Source: Cavia porcellus (taxonomy: Eukaryota; Chordata; Mammalia; Rodentia; Caviidae). From it: 64,000 nt of DNA. The stretch lies in NCBI RefSeq assembly GCF_034190915.1, contig NW_026947493.1:40480501-40544500 (forward strand), read 5' to 3'. Both the position numbers and the translations under genes were made by a program. The notes under the pieces were generated by a model that saw only the letters and a list, made by a program, of their open reading frames with translations, ran no database searches and was not told where the DNA came from. Every line of letters starts with the position of its first letter. Position 1 is the first letter of the stretch. This document shows, piece by piece, positions 35,699 through 47,850 of the stretch.

Positions 35699-37625
35699 GA
35701 TCTCTTATTTCTCTGTCAGTGATTTTTTTTTGTTAGTGTATAGGAATGCTATTGATTTTTGGGTATGGATTTTGTATCGAGTAACATTACTGAATTTATT
35801 TACTATATCTAAGAGTCTTTCAATAGAGTTTTGGGGTTCTTCTACATAGAGTATCATGTCATCTGCAAACAATGATAATTCAACTTCTTCTTTTCCTATC
35901 TTTACCCTTTTTATTTCTCTCTCTTGTCTAATTGCACTGGCTAGTATTTCCAGTACTATATTAAATAGGAGTGTTGATAGGGACATCCTTGTCTTGTGCC
36001 TGATTTCAAAGTAAAGGCCTTTAATTTTGGTCCATTTAGTATGATACTAGCTGTTGGTTTGTCATACATGGTCATTGTCATATTGAGGTAAAGATCATCT
36101 ATTCCAATTTTATGTAAACTTATCATAAATGAATGTTGGACCTGATCAAAAGTTTTTTCTGCATCTATAGAAATGTAGAAATGATCATATTATTCTTACT
36201 TTTGGCTTTATTGATATGGTGGGTAACATTTTTTGACTTATGCTGAACCATCCCTGCATGCCTGGGATGAATCCCACGTGGTCATAGGGTTTAATCTACT
36301 TGATGATATGCTGCATCCTATTTGCCAATATTTTATTGAAGATTTTTGCATCTGTGTTCATTAGGGAGATTGTTCTATAGTTATCTTTTTTAGTTGGGTC
36401 TTTCTCAGGTTTTGGCACTAGAGCAATATGTGCTTCCAGGAATGACTTAGGAAGGATTTCATTGAAGAGTTTGAAGCATGTTGGCATTAAGTCTTCTTTG
36501 TATTTCTTATAGAATTCTGCAGTGAATCCATCCATCTGGGCCTGGGCTCTTCTTTGTTGATAAGGACTTAATTACATTTTCAGTTTCATTAACAGAAATT
36601 GGGTTATTCAGCAGTTTTACATCCTCTTGATCTAGCTTTGGTACTTCATGTGTTTCTAGGAATCTGGCTATTTCTTCTGTGCTATCAAACCTATGAGAAT
36701 AGATGTTTTCAAAATAGGTGTTGATGATCTTCTGTATTTCTACAGAGTATGTACTGATTTCACCTTTTTCATTTGTTATTACATGAATTTCAGCTTTTTA
36801 TCCCCCTTTTTAAAAGTTGGCTAGGGGCTTATCAATGTTATTTATTCTTTCAAAGAACCAACTCTTTGATTCATTGATTCTTTGGATTGTTTTCTTAGTC
36901 TCTATTACATTGATTTCTGCTCTGATTTTTATAATTTCCTCTCTTCTTTTGGCTTTGGGCTTGACTTGCTCTTCTTTTTCTAGATGTTTGAGGTATAATA
37001 TCAGGTTATTTACTTGTATTCATTCTGATTTCTTGATGTGGGAACTCAGTGCATAAATTTTCCTCTGAGGATGGCTTTCATTGCATCCCACAGATTCCAG
37101 TAAGTTATATTTGTATTTTCATTTGCTTGTAGGTATTGTTTAATTTCTTCTTTAATTTCCGCTGTGACCCACTGATTACTCAAGAGTGTTTTATTCAGTA
37201 TCTGTGTGTTTGTGGGATTTTTGCAGTGTCTTTTATCATTAATTTCTACTTTCATAGCACTATGATCTGATAACATGCAAGGGATAATTTCAACTCTTTT
37301 GCATTTATTTAAATATGTTCTGTGAGCTAATATATGGTTTATTTTAGAGAATGACCCATGTACTGCTGAGAAGAATGTGTATGATCTGATGTTTTTGGAT
37401 GGAACACACTGTATATGTCTATCAAGTTCATTTGTTCACAGGTGTGATTCAGTTCTGTTATTTCTTTGCTGATTTTCTGTCTGGTTGTTCTGTCCCTTTG
37501 TGTCAATGGTGTGTTCAAGTCTCCTGTTATAATTCTGTTACTGATAATTGGGTTTTTCATTTCTCTTAATACTTGTTTTAAATAACTGGGTGCAGTGGAA
37601 TTTGGTGCATATAAATTTAAGATAG
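35699..37625 (-). pseudogene. L1-B ORF2 remnant (endonuclease to RT)
   Basis: Minus strand, reading from 37,625 down. The endonuclease part is at 37,339-37,625 (EEITILNLYAPN, then GDLNTPL) and 37,046-37,276 (LSDHSAMKVEI). The linker and RT entry are at 36,296-36,535 ([20 protein letters not shown]). The RT core at 35,705-35,986 has the catalytic FADD at about 35,858-35,869. Several stops and shifts separate the pieces. The frame ends abruptly at 35,699 against an oppositely oriented L1 tail, so the RT C-terminal part, Cys-rich end and 3' UTR are missing. The first part of the endonuclease and all of ORF1 are also missing, and promoter monomers are joined directly at about 37,626. Confidence 0.85.
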
Positions 37626-38325
37626 TTATCTCTTCCTGGCTGCTGCAGGCCCACCCAGGACTACCACACTGGTCCAGACCACCAGTAAGCCACAAATTCC
37701 CTGTCTGGGGCTGAGTAAGGGTCCCAAACTAGTTGGACTCAGGGGAAAGTGGGCAGGGCACTTAAACCAGGCTGCCCAGCCTCTGGAACCGATGGTGTCC
37801 ACTTGCTTGCTTAGAACTCCAGAGTCTGCCCAGCTGGCCGGAATCGGGGAGGCCACTGCAGGCCCACTCAGGGACCACTGCGCTGGTCCAGCCACAAAGT
37901 TCCCTGTCCGGGGCCGCACAAGGGTCCCAAACTAGCTGGACTCCAGGGGAAATTGCAGGGGGTGCTTACACCAGGTCATCCAGTCTCTAGAGCTGATGGT
38001 GCTCACTTGCTTGCTTAGAACCCCAGAGTCCACCAAGCATGGCTGGGAGCAGGGAGGCTGCTGTAGCCTCACCCAGGTCCTGCACTGCTGGTCCAGTGCA
38101 CCAGGAGGTCACAAAGTTCCCTGGCTTGGGCCAAGCGAGGTTCCCAAACTAGCTGGACTGGGGGGAAATTGTGCAGGCATTTACACCAGGCCGCCCAGCC
38201 TCTGGAACTGATGGCGCTTGCTTGCTTGCTTAGAACTCCAGAGTCTACCAAGCACAGCTGGATGCAGTGAAGCCCTTACAGGCCCGCTCAGGTCCTGCCG
38301 CACTGGTCCAGTGCACCTGGAAGCC
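37626..38325 (-). repeat. L1-B promoter monomers (204-215 bp units)
   Basis: TTAGAAC.CCAGAGTC recurs at 37811, 38015 and 38230. Each unit also carries the GGTCCAGTG, CCCAAACTAG.TGGACT and GGGGAAA strings. About 3.3 units, GC-rich. They are the reverse complement of, and clearly homologous to, the L1-D monomers at 54.6-55.4 kb. Confidence 0.85.
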
Positions 38326-41000
38326 GCATATGTGATCATTCTTTATAGCTGAGTAGTACGCCTTTGTACAAAAATACTACATCTTTTTTTATCCATTCAA
38401 CAGTTAATGGACACTTAGGTTGTTTCTAAGATCTGGCTATTACAAACTGTGCTGCTTTAAACACGGTTGCACATAAATCATTGTGATATGATGTTTTAAA
38501 TTCTTTTGGGAATATGCCCAGAAGTTGAATAGCTGGGTCAAATGGAACTTCCAATGGCAGCTTTTTGAGGAATCTCCAGACTAACCTCCACAGTGGTTGC
38601 AACAGTCTACACTCCCAACAACAGTGCAGAAGAGTTCCTTTTTCTCCACAGCTTCTCCAGCATTTTCTGTTGGTAGTTTTATTGTTCCTAGCCATTCTTT
38701 TTGGAGTGACATGAAGCCTCATGGTTGTTTTAATTTGCATTTCTCCAATGACAAATGATGCTGAACATTTTTCCATGTATTTATTTGCCATTTGTATTTC
38801 TTTATTTGAGAACTGTAATCATCTCAGATGCCCATTTTTGGATTGGGTCTTTGAATTTCGGGTGTCTGATATTTTTTAAAATTCTTCGTATGTTCTAGAC
38901 AGGGGTCCTTTGTCTGAAGGACAGTTGATTAAGAGTTTTCAAAATTCATGGGTTTCATTTTTACTCTGTTATATTACTTTTGACATGCAAAAATTTTTAC
39001 AGAGAATAGATACCAGTTATTGATTTTGTGAAATATTTCCCATATGGTTTGATTTTTGTTCATGAATTCTTTGCCTACCCCTGTCTTCAAGATTTCTACC
39101 TACTTTGTCTTCCAACAGATTTAGTGTTTTTCTTTTAATATTTAGATATTTGATCCATTTTTACTTTAGTTTAGTACATGGTGATACGCATGGGTCTAGT
39201 TTTAGTTTTTGACATATGGATAGCCAGTTTTTCCACCACCATTTATTAGAGATTATCTTTCTTCTAGTGAATGTATTTGGCCCCTTTGTCAAAGATAAAG
39301 TGGTTAAGTGTGTTTGTAGTTGTAGAGTATCTTCTAATCTATTCCACTGATCTTCAGGTCTGTTTTTATTCCAGTACTATACAGATTTTATTACAGTAGC
39401 TTTGTAGTACAACTTCAATTCAGGGATTGTGATGCCTCCTGTCTTGCCTTTCTTGCCCAGAATTGCCTTTGCTATTCAAGGACTCTTCTGGTTCCAGACA
39501 AATTTAGGAATGATTTCTCTAGTTTGGTGATGTATGCTAGTGGTACTTTGATTGGAATTGCATTAAATCTGTGTAACAATTTTGGGAGAATGACCATTTT
39601 CATAGTATTTGTTCTTCCTATCCATGAACAAGGAATATATTTCCATTTTCTGAGATCCTCTTCAATTTAGTTTTTAGGGTACTATAATTTTCACTGAATA
39701 GATCCATTACTTATTTTATTAGATTGATTCTTAAGTATTTCATTTGTGGATGCTATTGTGAAAGTCATGGCTTCTCCTACTTCTCTCAGTGAGTTTATTG
39801 TTTGTGTATAAGAATGTTATTGATTTTTGAGTGTTGACTTGGTATTCAGCTACATTACTGAATCTAGTTATTATACTTAGGAGTCTCTCAATGGAGTTTT
39901 GGGATTCTTCTATGTAATGCATCTTGTCATCTGCAAATAATGATAATTTAACTTCTTCTTTTCCTATCTTACTCCTTTTATTTCTCTCTCTTGTCTAATT
40001 GCTCTGGCTAATATTTCCAACACTATATTGAATAGAAGTGGTGATAATGGACATCCTTGTCTTGTTCCTGATATTAGAGTAAAAGCTTTCAGCTTTGACC
40101 CATTCAATATGCTGCTGCCTGCTGCTAGGTTGCTTATTTGGGTTTGTTTTGTTTTCCTGATTTTGGAACTCACTGCAATAAATTTTCATCTGAAGATCAC
40201 TTTGATTGCACCTCACAGATTCCAGTAAGTTGTATTTGTATTTTGATATTCTTATAAATATTGTTTAGTTTCTTTTTTAATTTCCTCTGTGACCAACTGA
40301 CTAATCAGGAATGTATTATTCAATTAACATGTGTTTGTGGGGTTTTTGCAGTTTCTTCTTTCATTAATTTCTCATTTCATGGCGCTATGATCCAATAACA
40401 TGCATGGGATAATTGTAATTATTTTGCATTTATTTAAGCATGTTCTGTGGCCTCCTATATGGCCTATTTTAGAGAATGTCCCATGTGCTGCTGAGAAGAA
40501 TTTTTATTCTGATGTTGTTGTGTGTAACACTCTGTACATGTCCACCAAGTCCATTTGTTCACAGATATGATTCAGTTCTGTTAATTCTTTGCTGATTTTC
40601 TGTCTGGTTGATCTGTCCCTTGGTGTCAATGGCGTGTTAATGTCTCTTGTTATAACTGTGTTATTTCTTATTTGATTTTTCATTTCTGTTAATATTTGTT
40701 TTGTATGTCTGGGCACTCCCACATTTGGTGCATATATATTTAAGATTGTTATCTCTTCCTCTTGACCTTTACCCTTAACTAGTATGTAGTGACCTTTTTA
40801 TCTCTTTTGATAATTCTTGATTTGAAGTTCACCTTGTCTGCAAACAGAATAACTATCTCTGCTTTTTTGAGGGGTTCCTATTGCCTGAAGTATTGTTTTC
40901 CATCCTCTGACTTTCAGTCTATTTGTTTCCTTTTGGGATAGATGGGTTGCCTGTATACAACATATGGTTGAATGTTGTTTCTTCATTTGTTCTACCATTG
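38326..41000 (-). pseudogene. L1-A ORF2 remnant
   Basis: Minus strand, from 41,000 down. The endonuclease piece (STICCIQATHL) is at 40,798-40,998 and its later part (DINTPLTPRDRSTRQK) at 40,504-40,722. The RT core ([26 protein letters not shown]) lies in 39,964-40,173, with FADD at about 39,926-39,937. The C-terminal region (121 residues; MANKYMEKCSASF, then a [14 protein letters not shown]ys-rich segment) is at 38,426-38,791. Frameshifts and stops occur throughout. It is cut off at 38,325, a few codons short of the normal end, by L1-B monomers. Confidence 0.87.
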
Positions 41001-41040
41001 TGTTTCTTTTAATTGCTGTTGGTTCTTTACCTTTCCCCTC

Positions 41041-41043
41041 AAT

Positions 41044-41078
<35 letters not shown>

Positions 41079-41080
41079 TT
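41041..41080. repeat. (TTTA)n microsatellite
   Basis: About ten TTTA units lie between the ORF1 and ORF2 remnants of L1-A. Confidence 0.95.
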
Positions 41081-42090
41081 GTTTGCCTGACTTAGTGGGT
41101 TTTTTTTCCTTTGTCCATGTAGAATGTCTTTCAGTATTTTTTGCAGGGTTGGTTTGGTAATCATGAAGTTCTTCAGCTGTTCTTTGTCATGGAAGTATCT
41201 TATTTCTCCATCAACTTTGAAGAATATTTTTGCAGGATACATCAATATGGGTTGAAAGTTGTTTTCCTCTAGGATATGAAATACTTCACTCCATGCTCTT
41301 CTTGACTTCATTGTTAATGTTGAGAAATCTGCTGTGATACTGATGGACTTTCTTTATATGTGATCTATCTCCTCTCTCTCTAACAGCTTTTAATAATCTG
41401 TTCTTATGTTGGATTTCTGAGATGTTGGTTATTATACATCTGTGTGTAGTTTTATTTTAGTTATGGTTATTTGGAGTTCTATATGCTTCACTGATCTGTA
41501 TCTCAGTTTCCATCCTAAGTTTTGGGAAATTCTCAGCTATTGCTTCTGTAAATAGCCTCTTGATATCATTTGTGTTGTCTCCTTCTCTTTCATTTATGTC
41601 TATCAATCTTATGTTACTTTTCTTTGTATCATCTTGCAGTTGTTTAATTGTTATTTCCTGATTCCTTATTATTTTTGAAAAATCTTTCCTTTCTTATTCA
41701 CTAGCTGCACTCTTGTCTTCAAGATCTGAAAGTCTATCTTCACTTTCTTTGAGGTGGTTTTGCCAACTTTTGATGGAATTTTTGATTTCCTCAATATCTC
41801 TTTGAATCTGTGTCATGCATTGTTTATATCTTATATTGTTCATTGAAGGTTTCCTTCTTTTTGCAGTGTTTCTTTAAACTTTTTGCCTTGTTTCTCTAAT
41901 GTATTTTAGTCTTTAGATGTGCTCAGCATTTCTTTCATTACATTTGTCATTTCTTCTTTTACCTGGGAGATTATGTCTGATCTGAGTTCTTTTATAACTT
42001 CCTGGAGTTGTTTCATTATTTCAGTCACTATCATTTTAGGGGTTTCAGGTATATTGCTTACATTTTCTTCTATGTGCATGTCTCCTAGGT
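41072..42090 (-). pseudogene. L1-A ORF1 remnant
   Basis: Minus strand. The N-terminal part (MHIEENVSNIPETPKMIV, then KEEMTNVMKEMLST) reads from about 42,080; the coiled-coil and RRM region is broken by stops and shifts. The C-terminal domain at 41,072-41,311 begins MKSRRAW and contains FQPILMYPAK, matching the SRRAW and RYPA motifs of the intact ORF1 at 28.6 kb. A decayed relative of that protein from a different L1 subfamily. Confidence 0.85.
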
Positions 42091-42129
42091 TTGCTTGGAA
42101 TGAGCTGCAGTTTTAAGACTGCATTTTCC

Positions 42130-42605
42130 ACTTTCATTTTGTCATTTTCTTATATTCTGTTAGGGAAGCTGAAGGCAAGTTCTCAATTGTTTCTTGGGTT
42201 GAGAATATCTATTCCTACTACAGGAAGTTTCTTCAGCTTGAGTGGAGATCATTAGACAGACCCAGCCATTTGGTGTCATTGGGTGGGGACCAACTAGGCC
42301 AGAAGGGACCTGGTGATGGGGGATGCTGGCTGGAGCCCTGCCAGGCTCTGAGTAATGTTCTGATGCCCCACCCTAGGCTGAAACTCACAGCGCACAGTTG
42401 TGGCTCACAAGGCAGAGTGCAGGCCACCTATAGATCACTCAGAGGTCACTGGGTGGGGCCCAACTAGGCCAGGAGGGATCTTCCCCAAAGTTCTCCAGTG
42501 ATTCTTATTCTGAGTGGGGTCTTACCAGGCTCAGAGTGATGTTCCAATGCCCCTCCATGAGGTGAAACTCTCAGCGTCCACTTTTGGCTTGCGAGCACAA
42601 AACAA
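42130..42605 (-). repeat. L1-A 5' UTR with 170-bp monomers (two units)
   Basis: GGGTGGGG.CCAACTAGGCC occurs at 42281 and 42451. Both units continue through CCAGGCTC.GAGT.ATGTTC and GCTGAAACTC/GGTGAAACTC to GGCT. This is a third monomer type, unlike those of L1-B/L1-D or the half-L1. Confidence 0.75.
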
Positions 42606-45560
42606 TTTTTGAAAATTGATGGATAAATAAGATACATCTCTGATAAAGAGCACATAAAAAAATCATAAATACCAAACCAGCACTTCCACATATTTTGAAG
42701 GACTTTCAAACAGAGATAAGAAGAATTACAACTTCATGAACCCCAACAGAATGAATCAATCAGACAAGACAAACAATTAAACACAGGGGAGAAATGGAGA
42801 TAACAATAGGAAACTAACAAGACAAGAATAATTCAGTATCTATCAGTTATAGGTATCAATGTTAATGGTCTCTATTCCCCATCAAAAGAAATAGACTAGG
42901 ACCGTACAAGAAGAAGCAAGATCCAACAATATGCTGCACAAAAGGAGCATATTTAGCTCAAAAAGAAATTCATAGACTGAAATCCAAAGGATATAAAACA
43001 ATATTCTGTTCAACAGGAACTGAGAAAAAAAGTGTTGGTAGCTACTCTGCTGTAGAAAAGTTGATTTAAAGCAAAGAATGATTAAGAGACACAAACAAGG
43101 TCACTGAATCCTTATAAAGGAAACAATGCAAGAGGAAGAGATATGATATGATGCGGAAAAAGCTTTTGACAAATCCAACATAAATTTCTGATAAAAGTTC
43201 TGGAGAAAATTGGAACAAATGGTCTTTTGTTCACTCTGATAAAAGCCATCTATCATAAATCAGCAGCCAACATCATGCTAAATGGACAACAAATGAAAAT
43301 GTTCTCTCTAGGAGCTGGGGATTTAGCTCAGCAGCATAAGCGCCTGCCTTGCAAGCGCGCAAGTCATTAGTTTGATCCCCAGTACAGATTTAAAAAAAAA
43401 AAATGAAAGAAAGAAAATGTTCACTCTAAAATCAAGAAAAAGTCAAGAATTTCCACTGTCAGTACTCTTATTCAACATAGCTTTGGAAACATTAGCAGAG
43501 GTTAAAAAAAAGCAATAAAAGGAATAAAAATAAGAAAAGATGTCAAATTGTATTATTTTCAGATGACATGGCACTCTACATAGAAGACCCCAAAACCCAA
43601 CCAAAGGTCTTCTCAATTTAATAAACAAATTCAGCAGCATAATTGGGCACAATGTTAACACTCAAAATTGATAGGCTTCTTGTAAAGCAATACCAAACTT
43701 ACTGAGAGAGAAATAAAGGAAACAACATACTGAATGTAACACCCCCCAAAAAATTAAACACCTAGATATCAATCTAATTGAGAAAATAAAATCCTCTATT
43801 TTGAAAACTTCTGGATTCTGAAGGGGCAGTTTGAAGAAGATATAGAAAATGGAAAGATATTTCTCATTTGTGGACAGGAAGAACCAGTATTATGAAAATG
43901 GTCATACATTCTAAGTTACACACAGTTAGATAAAGCAATCCTAAAATTCATTTGGAAACAGAACAGACCAGAAATGCCAAAGACAATTCTGGGCAATAAA
44001 GGCAAAGCAGGGAACATCACAATAACTGACTTGAAATTATACTGGCTACAAAGCCACTGATGAAGACAAGATGGCACTGGGGGGAAAAAAACAGACCTCA
44101 GTACCAATGGAACAGACTAGAAGATGAAGAAACAACTCTAGATACACCTAGTCACCATATCTTTTACAAAGATGCCAAATATGTTCACTGGAAAAAAAAA
44201 CATAGCTTCTTTAATAAATGGTGCTAGAAAAGCTGGCTTGCCATATGCTAAAGATTAAAATGAGATCCATATATTTTACCATGCACTAAACTAAAATCAA
44301 AATGTATTAATGATTTAAATATTTTAAAAAAGAAACTAAATCTGCTGGAAGATAGAATAGTTAGAACTCTTGAAGAATTTGGTGTAGGCAAAGATTTTAT
44401 AAGCAAAATGCAGACCCCAAGAGATACACTGCACAGAATCAACAACTGAGATCTCATCTTATTAAAATCTTTTTCACAACAAGAAAACCACCAAGAGTGA
44501 AAAGGCAACCCATAGTGTGGGAAAAAGTATTTAACAGCTATTCCTCAGATAAAAGGCTACTAAGTAGAATATACAAAGAATTTCAAAAATTCAGAGCTTA
44601 CAGATTGAAAGAGCCAAAAATCCAAAAATAGACATCTGAAATCAAGACACATCTTAGATGAAGAAGTAGAAATGGCAAATAAATATATGAAAATAGATTC
44701 AACATTATTGATTTTTCAATAAATACAAATCAAAACAACACTGGGACTCTATCTCACTCCAAAACGAATGACTATTGTCAAGAAATCAACTAAAAACAAA
44801 TGCTAGAGGGGATGCGGGGGAAAAGGAACTCCTCTTCACCCTTGGTGCACCCACTATGACTATCAGGTGGAGATTCCTAAAAAAAAAAAAAAAAAAAAAA
44901 AAAACAAGGACAAGAAGTACCATTTAACTCAGCTATTTTTCTTCTTGATATCTTCCCAAAAGGATTAAAGTATCTTATCACAGCTTAATACTCCCATCCA
45001 TTTGTTTAGAGGCACAGATATAGTAGCTAAATCTTGGAAACAATCCAAATGCCCATCAACTGATGACTGGAAAAAAGAAGACATGGTTCTTTTTACAACA
45101 TGATATTGCTCTTCTATAAAGGATAAGCTTGAGACATTTCTAGGTAAATGGATGCACCTTGAGGCCATACACATAAGTGAGGTAAATCAGACATGTATGT
45201 CTAAATACAATGTTTCACTGGTGTAAGAAATCAAAAGTATAAATAAAGACCAAATTGTATTTCACACATCTTGAAGCAGGAAGAAATTTTACAAATAGGA
45301 AGGGGAACAAGGGAGAACGGATGGGGAAAGGAAGGAAGGAAAAAGAAAAAAATGATGAGAAAACAAGGAAAAATGGAACAAAACTTTTGTAAATAGGGAG
45401 GTGAAGAGAGGTTAACGGGGGTCAGGAGAATGAGAAAAATAGAATCATGTCAAAACATGTATAGGTACACATTCCCTGTAATGAATGTAATCATCATCAT
45501 GAATACCTAAAATACACCCAAAAACTTAATCAAGGAAACTAAAAGTAAAATTGAAAAATA
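42606..45560 (+). pseudogene. L1-C: internally deleted L1 (endonuclease piece, RT, C-terminus, 3' end)
   Basis: Plus strand. The early endonuclease segment at about 42,860-43,090 (VNGLYSPSKEI, YKTIFCS) is followed by a deletion that joins it to RT at about 43,140 (the 'DA.KAFDK' site reads DMMRKK with a shift). The catalytic loop at 43,552-43,563 reads FSDD instead of FADD. Later ORF2 runs to about 45,250, followed by an A/G-rich 3' UTR ending near 45,560. Many stops. An A run of about 26 bp lies at 44,879-44,904. It carries an ID insertion at 43,310-43,412. Confidence 0.8.
43310..43412 (+). mobile_element. ID SINE inserted in L1-C
   Basis: GGAGCTGGGGATTTAGCTCAGC start, B box near 43,370, A-rich tail. 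Flanked by GAAAATGTTCTCTCT (43295-43309) and GAAAATGTTCACTCT (43413-43427), a 15-bp target-site duplication with one mismatch. The host L1 frame resumes after it. Confidence 0.9.
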
Positions 45561-47687
45561 AAATATTGCCTTGTTTCTGTAGAGGATGGATAACTGTACT
45601 GAAAAGGAAATGCCAAGAATATTTAGAAAGGGATTGAGAGAATCTAGTAACAGAAATGCTCTAGAAGGAAGTCATAAGGATAAAAATAGTAGACAGATTT
45701 AAGATACCTAAGGTATCTTTCAATATCTTTACATGGAAGAACCCTGAGAAATTTCTGATAGGTTAGATATTGAGGGGAATATCAATATATTATATGATGA
45801 TTTGGGGCTTCAGCTATAAGGAGACAGTAGGAGCATTTTATTGTGATAAGGAGTACTGATGAGCAATGATTTAATTGAAAGCATGAAAGGTAGATATTGA
45901 TGTTTGATATGAGTAGCAGTATAGGCATTCCTTAGTAACTTAACTGACCAAATCATATGATTTTTTGTTATGATTACTTTTTAAGAAAAAGATCTCATTT
46001 TTGAATTATTAGACTCATTATGGTAAACAATCAGATTAACTTATGGTCTAAATTTTATGTAACTTTTCTTCTTAGATTTAACTTATTTTATGATATTCAT
46101 AGCTTTCTGTTAGTTTTCTTGGAGCATAATTCCTAAAAGAACTTTTGTTCCTGTGAAAAACTCAGATTGATACCATATTGTTCAAAATAAATTTTAGAAG
46201 TCAAAGCCAAATTTGCTTAGACAGAACAGCACATACGTGAGTTATTATTGTATGTGTAAAAATCAAATGATCATAATCCCTTTCTAGAGAATGCAGTAGG
46301 CTTTAATAATATTTGATGCAAATTAGTTATATACAGAAACATCAAGCTTCTGAAATTTTAATTTGTTAAATTATAATATAAATGTGTTCCAACTTTAAAA
46401 ACTACATCTTGGCACTTATATACATTTCTCTTACTATTAACATGTCTCTCCTATTTTCTTAATACCTTATTAATACCTTAAATTGAAGGAAAGTGACTAT
46501 AGTCACATGAAAGGAATAGAAGTCCTTTAAATTGCAAGGGACTTGGAGTCACTGAAGGTCCTAATTGGAGAATACAAGAGTCAGAGTCACACTTACATTA
46601 TCTTTTCTGATGATTGTAGAGGAACAGAGGCACAGTAGAAACATTGTCAGCAGGGAGATATGTAAGACAGCTGTCCCAAATACCTAGTGCATGTATAGTT
46701 ACAAACAAGAAAGGCCTGAACTAAGGGAGACAGAAGCAGTCACACAGGCAGAGAGGAAGAAAACACTAAAAAACTTTGTTCACCTAGAGGTAAAAGTGAC
46801 CTACTGTCAGGTTTCAAGTGAAAGCAATAAGATACTAGATAATGTCAATAACTAATATAGAAACAATGAATAAATGCACCTTGGAAGTGAAAAGCAAAAG
46901 TAACTGTGTTAAACACGTTGCATTTGAGGTATTTGTGGATGTCAAAGGAGAGATGCTGTTTGAATTTCATTTAAGGAGTAAAGACTAGAACAAAACATTT
47001 GGTATCCACTAATGATGGTCAGACAAATTTCTAATAATGTGAAGTTTTCAGAGGAGATCAAATAGAGAGAGGACTTCAGAGTCAAAGACTGCACCTGTAA
47101 AGTCATAAATTATAGGTGGAGAAGAGAGCAAATAATTCAGCAGTTATTGCTTCGATATAAAAACAGCACATGTAGTTTAGCCCACATAATATAGACCCCT
47201 AGTTAAAAAACTGTCATAAATGAAGATTTATCAAGTAGTCTATATTGACTTCCAAAGGCTGGGGAAATAAGAAATGTGGAATAACTACTAATTGTACACA
47301 AATATTAAAAATGTTATATTCTGTAACTTTTATGTCAATTTTTGCAAAAATATGAACAAACCAAAGCAACTACTGGCAGGATTTCTATCAAATTATCTGA
47401 AGTGCATAACAGGCTGAAAGTTAGTTTTCTTGTATGTAGTATATGTTTCTTTATAGTTGAAAGAAATCACAAATAAACACTAATTTCATCATATGTGTGA
47501 AACATAAAATATGAGAGGGAATTGTTATTTCTTTTAGTTAAAATCCACTCTTTAAAAGAAAGGAAGGGCATTTATGGTTAATTAATGTTTATTTTGTGGT
47601 CTGAAAATGTGAACACTGGTCCTCATTGTAGTTCTTCTCAGTTAGAAGACTGGAGACAAATTAATTAAGTGCTCGGGGTTCTTTTCC
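45561..47687. other. Unassigned sequence
   Basis: No gene, RNA or repeat recognised; no frame over 60 codons of interest. Confidence 0.5.
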
Positions 47688-47850
47688 ATCAAATGTGGTC
47701 CATGGTAGAGGAGCAACAAAAAGCACTGTGAGTCTCACCATCTGTCACTCCTGGATAACGACTAGGTCTACTGAATCTGAATCTTTATGTAACAAGATCT
47801 CCAGGTAATTTGCATGCACATAAAACTTTGAAAAATTCTGTTCTATGCCA
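47688..47850 (+). mobile_element. MER5-like (hAT-Charlie) fragment
   Basis: 'AATGTGGTCCATGGTAGAG' at the left, '..CTACTGAATCTGAATC..' in the centre and 'AACAAGATCTCCAGGTAATTTGCATG' then 'AAACTTTGAAAAA' at the right follow the MER5 order. Confidence 0.6.

Noticed and set aside
34775..38325. Twin-priming inversion of one L1
   Set aside because: In twin priming the inverted part lies upstream of the normal 3' end; here the minus-strand part lies beyond the plus-strand A tail.
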